A stretch of DNA of 64,000 nucleotides, taken from contig NC_080543.1 of assembly GCF_028640845.1 (NCBI RefSeq), forward strand, positions 5,978,959 through 6,042,958, written 5' to 3'. Below the pieces are notes generated by a model. That model ran no database searches, was not told where the DNA came from, and saw only the letters and a program-made list of their open reading frames with translations. Positions 62,870 to 64,000 of the stretch are shown here, in pieces. The position numbers were made by a program, and so were the translations under genes. Source of the DNA: Ahaetulla prasina. Its lineage: Eukaryota; Chordata; Lepidosauria; Squamata; Colubridae. Within the stretch, counting starts at the first letter, position 1; each line of letters starts with the position of its first letter.

Positions 62870-63472
62870 TGTTGTGACTGAGGTCCAAGTAGTGATTACC
62901 AAACACAATTCAGTCCTGAACAAACTTATTTTATTAGAACAGCTGAGAATTAATTCATTCTCCGCTTAGTTTAAAACAAATTCTTCATAAACAGTCCTTC
63001 GGCTTTAATTGCCAACCTTTGATGTCTTTGGCGACCTGCCAAAGGCTTTTCTTGGCAAATCCCCCACAAATTTCAAGAGATGCTGACAAGAAGCAATGGA
63101 ATCAATGTTGCTTTTCCACAAAGAACCCAACAGCTCTTTGCTGTTCTTTTAAGCCTTATGGGAGGGGCCAATCATCTCCTGGCCTTTCTCCCAAGTCGTC
63201 CTTTTTGCTTCAGCTGCTCTTGACTTCTGGCAGCTCTTCGCATGCGTGCACTAGGAACAGGCTCCTTCTGTTCCTCTGCCTCTCTGCTGTCCGCCTCTGG
63301 AGGCTCCGGAATCCGTGCATTGCTCCCAGATGGCCCTGGTCCCATCTCTGCCTCCAATGCAGAGCCCCCGTCGGGGCCTTCCCCTGACTCCAGGACTGGC
63401 CCATTATCCTCCCCAGCCTCCTCACTGTCGGACTCCGCTGCCAGGTCCGCAGGCTGCTGGCGGACCACAACA
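62870..63472 (-). mobile_element. Solo LTR, TGTTGTG family (copy C)
   Basis: It is flanked by the perfect 5-bp duplication TTACC (GGTAA in LTR orientation). The minus strand begins TGTTGTGGTCCG and ends CAGTCACAACA. The frame from LTR base 2 is open for 99 codons to 63172: acidic then MRRAARSQEQLKQKGRLGRK. It is inserted in a MITE (about 62850-63650) at the same GAAGGTAA position as copy A. An AATAAA is near 62930. Confidence 0.93.
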
Positions 63473-63664
63473 TTACCTTCGATACTGGTTTGGGAATGGG
63501 AGCGTGCGCGCGCTTCTTCTGCGCTAGCCAGAGGGTCAAAAACAGGACGTAATGATGTCCTGCCGGTTGGGTGGAGCCTCCTGCTGCCAGCACTACCGGA
63601 TCACACGAACTGGATAGATCCAGCTGGATTTCCCCACTACACCAACCCCTGTTATTGTCAAACT

Positions 63665-63970
63665 GCGAGTGAAGAAAAAGATGTAGATCAAAGTGCAAAT
63701 CAGCATGACACGATAGCACTCTTCTCATATTTGAGGGGCTGCCCCAAAGAAGAGGGGGTCAAGCTATTCTCCAAAGCACCTGAGGGCAGGAGAAGAAGCA
63801 AGGGATGGAAACTCATCAAGGAGAGAAGCAACCCAGAACTAAGGATGAATTTTCTGACAGTGAGTACAATTCACCAGTGGAACTACTTGCCACTAGAAGT
63901 TGTGAATGCTCCAACACTGGAAGTTTTAAAGAAGAGATTGGACAGCCAACTGTCTGAAATAGTATAGGGC
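63665..63970 (+). mobile_element. CR1 LINE 3' fragment
   Basis: Codons LFSYLRGCPKEEGVKLFSKA, PEGRRRSKGWKLIKE, then LDSQLSEIV. The first bases of another TIR element (GTGATGGCGAACCTATGGCA) follow to the window end. Confidence 0.85.
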
Positions 63971-64000
63971 TGTGATGGCGAACCTATGGCACATGTGCCA

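Noticed and set aside
37876..64000. GAB2 PH-domain exon (exon 2)
   Set aside because: I looked for the PH-domain coding pattern on the minus strand and found none; it must lie beyond the window.

Overview
This is vertebrate nuclear DNA, most likely from a squamate reptile and probably a snake. The evidence is a spliced vertebrate gene plus squamate-type repeats: Sauria SINEs, a BovB/RTE LINE end, many CR1 LINE 3' ends, and CR1/L3-like elements whose 3' ends run into (AATAG)n arrays. There are no prokaryotic gene features. The species call is inference from the repeats.

The one host gene recognised is GAB2 (GRB2-associated binding protein 2), on the minus strand. Eight consecutive coding exons are visible, matching exons 3 to 10 of the 10-exon mammalian gene. 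From 5' to 3' of the gene they are 37635-37875, 34307-34890, 29087-29184, 25641-25926, 24280-24370, 16714-16816, 15685-15810 and 13908-14051. All junctions have GT/AG borders and compatible phases, giving about 556 codons. The exons for the N-terminal PH domain lie beyond the right edge, so 37876-64000 is intron 2. The GRB2-, p85-, CRK-, 14-3-3- and SHP2-binding motifs can be read in order. The 3' UTR probably runs to a polyadenylation signal near 5884-5889 and has absorbed several repeats. Positions 1 to about 5860 are intergenic repeats.

Most of the rest is mobile and tandem DNA. The most notable part is a family of solo LTRs: eight complete copies with 5-bp target duplications and one truncated copy. 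They start TGTTG(T/C)G, and most keep an open frame from LTR base 2 to just before the TATA-like box, ending in a basic Arg/Gln motif. Next is a Penelope-like element with reverse transcriptase and GIY-YIG-like regions, inverted terminal arms carrying hammerhead-like motifs, and two internally deleted relatives, all embedded in TA/CA repeats. Other components are CR1, L3-like, L1 and BovB LINE fragments, tRNA-derived SINEs, several families of terminal-inverted-repeat MITEs that are often nested, and long arrays. The arrays include 3 kb of GGAA/GGGA/GGTTA, 1.2 kb of CATC, 1.2 kb of AATAG/AATGG, 1.1 kb of GA-rich DNA, and several minisatellites grown from MITEs or SINEs.

Two repeats sit almost on GAB2 splice donors: a CR1 end at exon 4 and the CATC array at exon 6. 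A sense-oriented LTR fills more than half of intron 8. These are the places where the mobile DNA is most likely to touch gene function.
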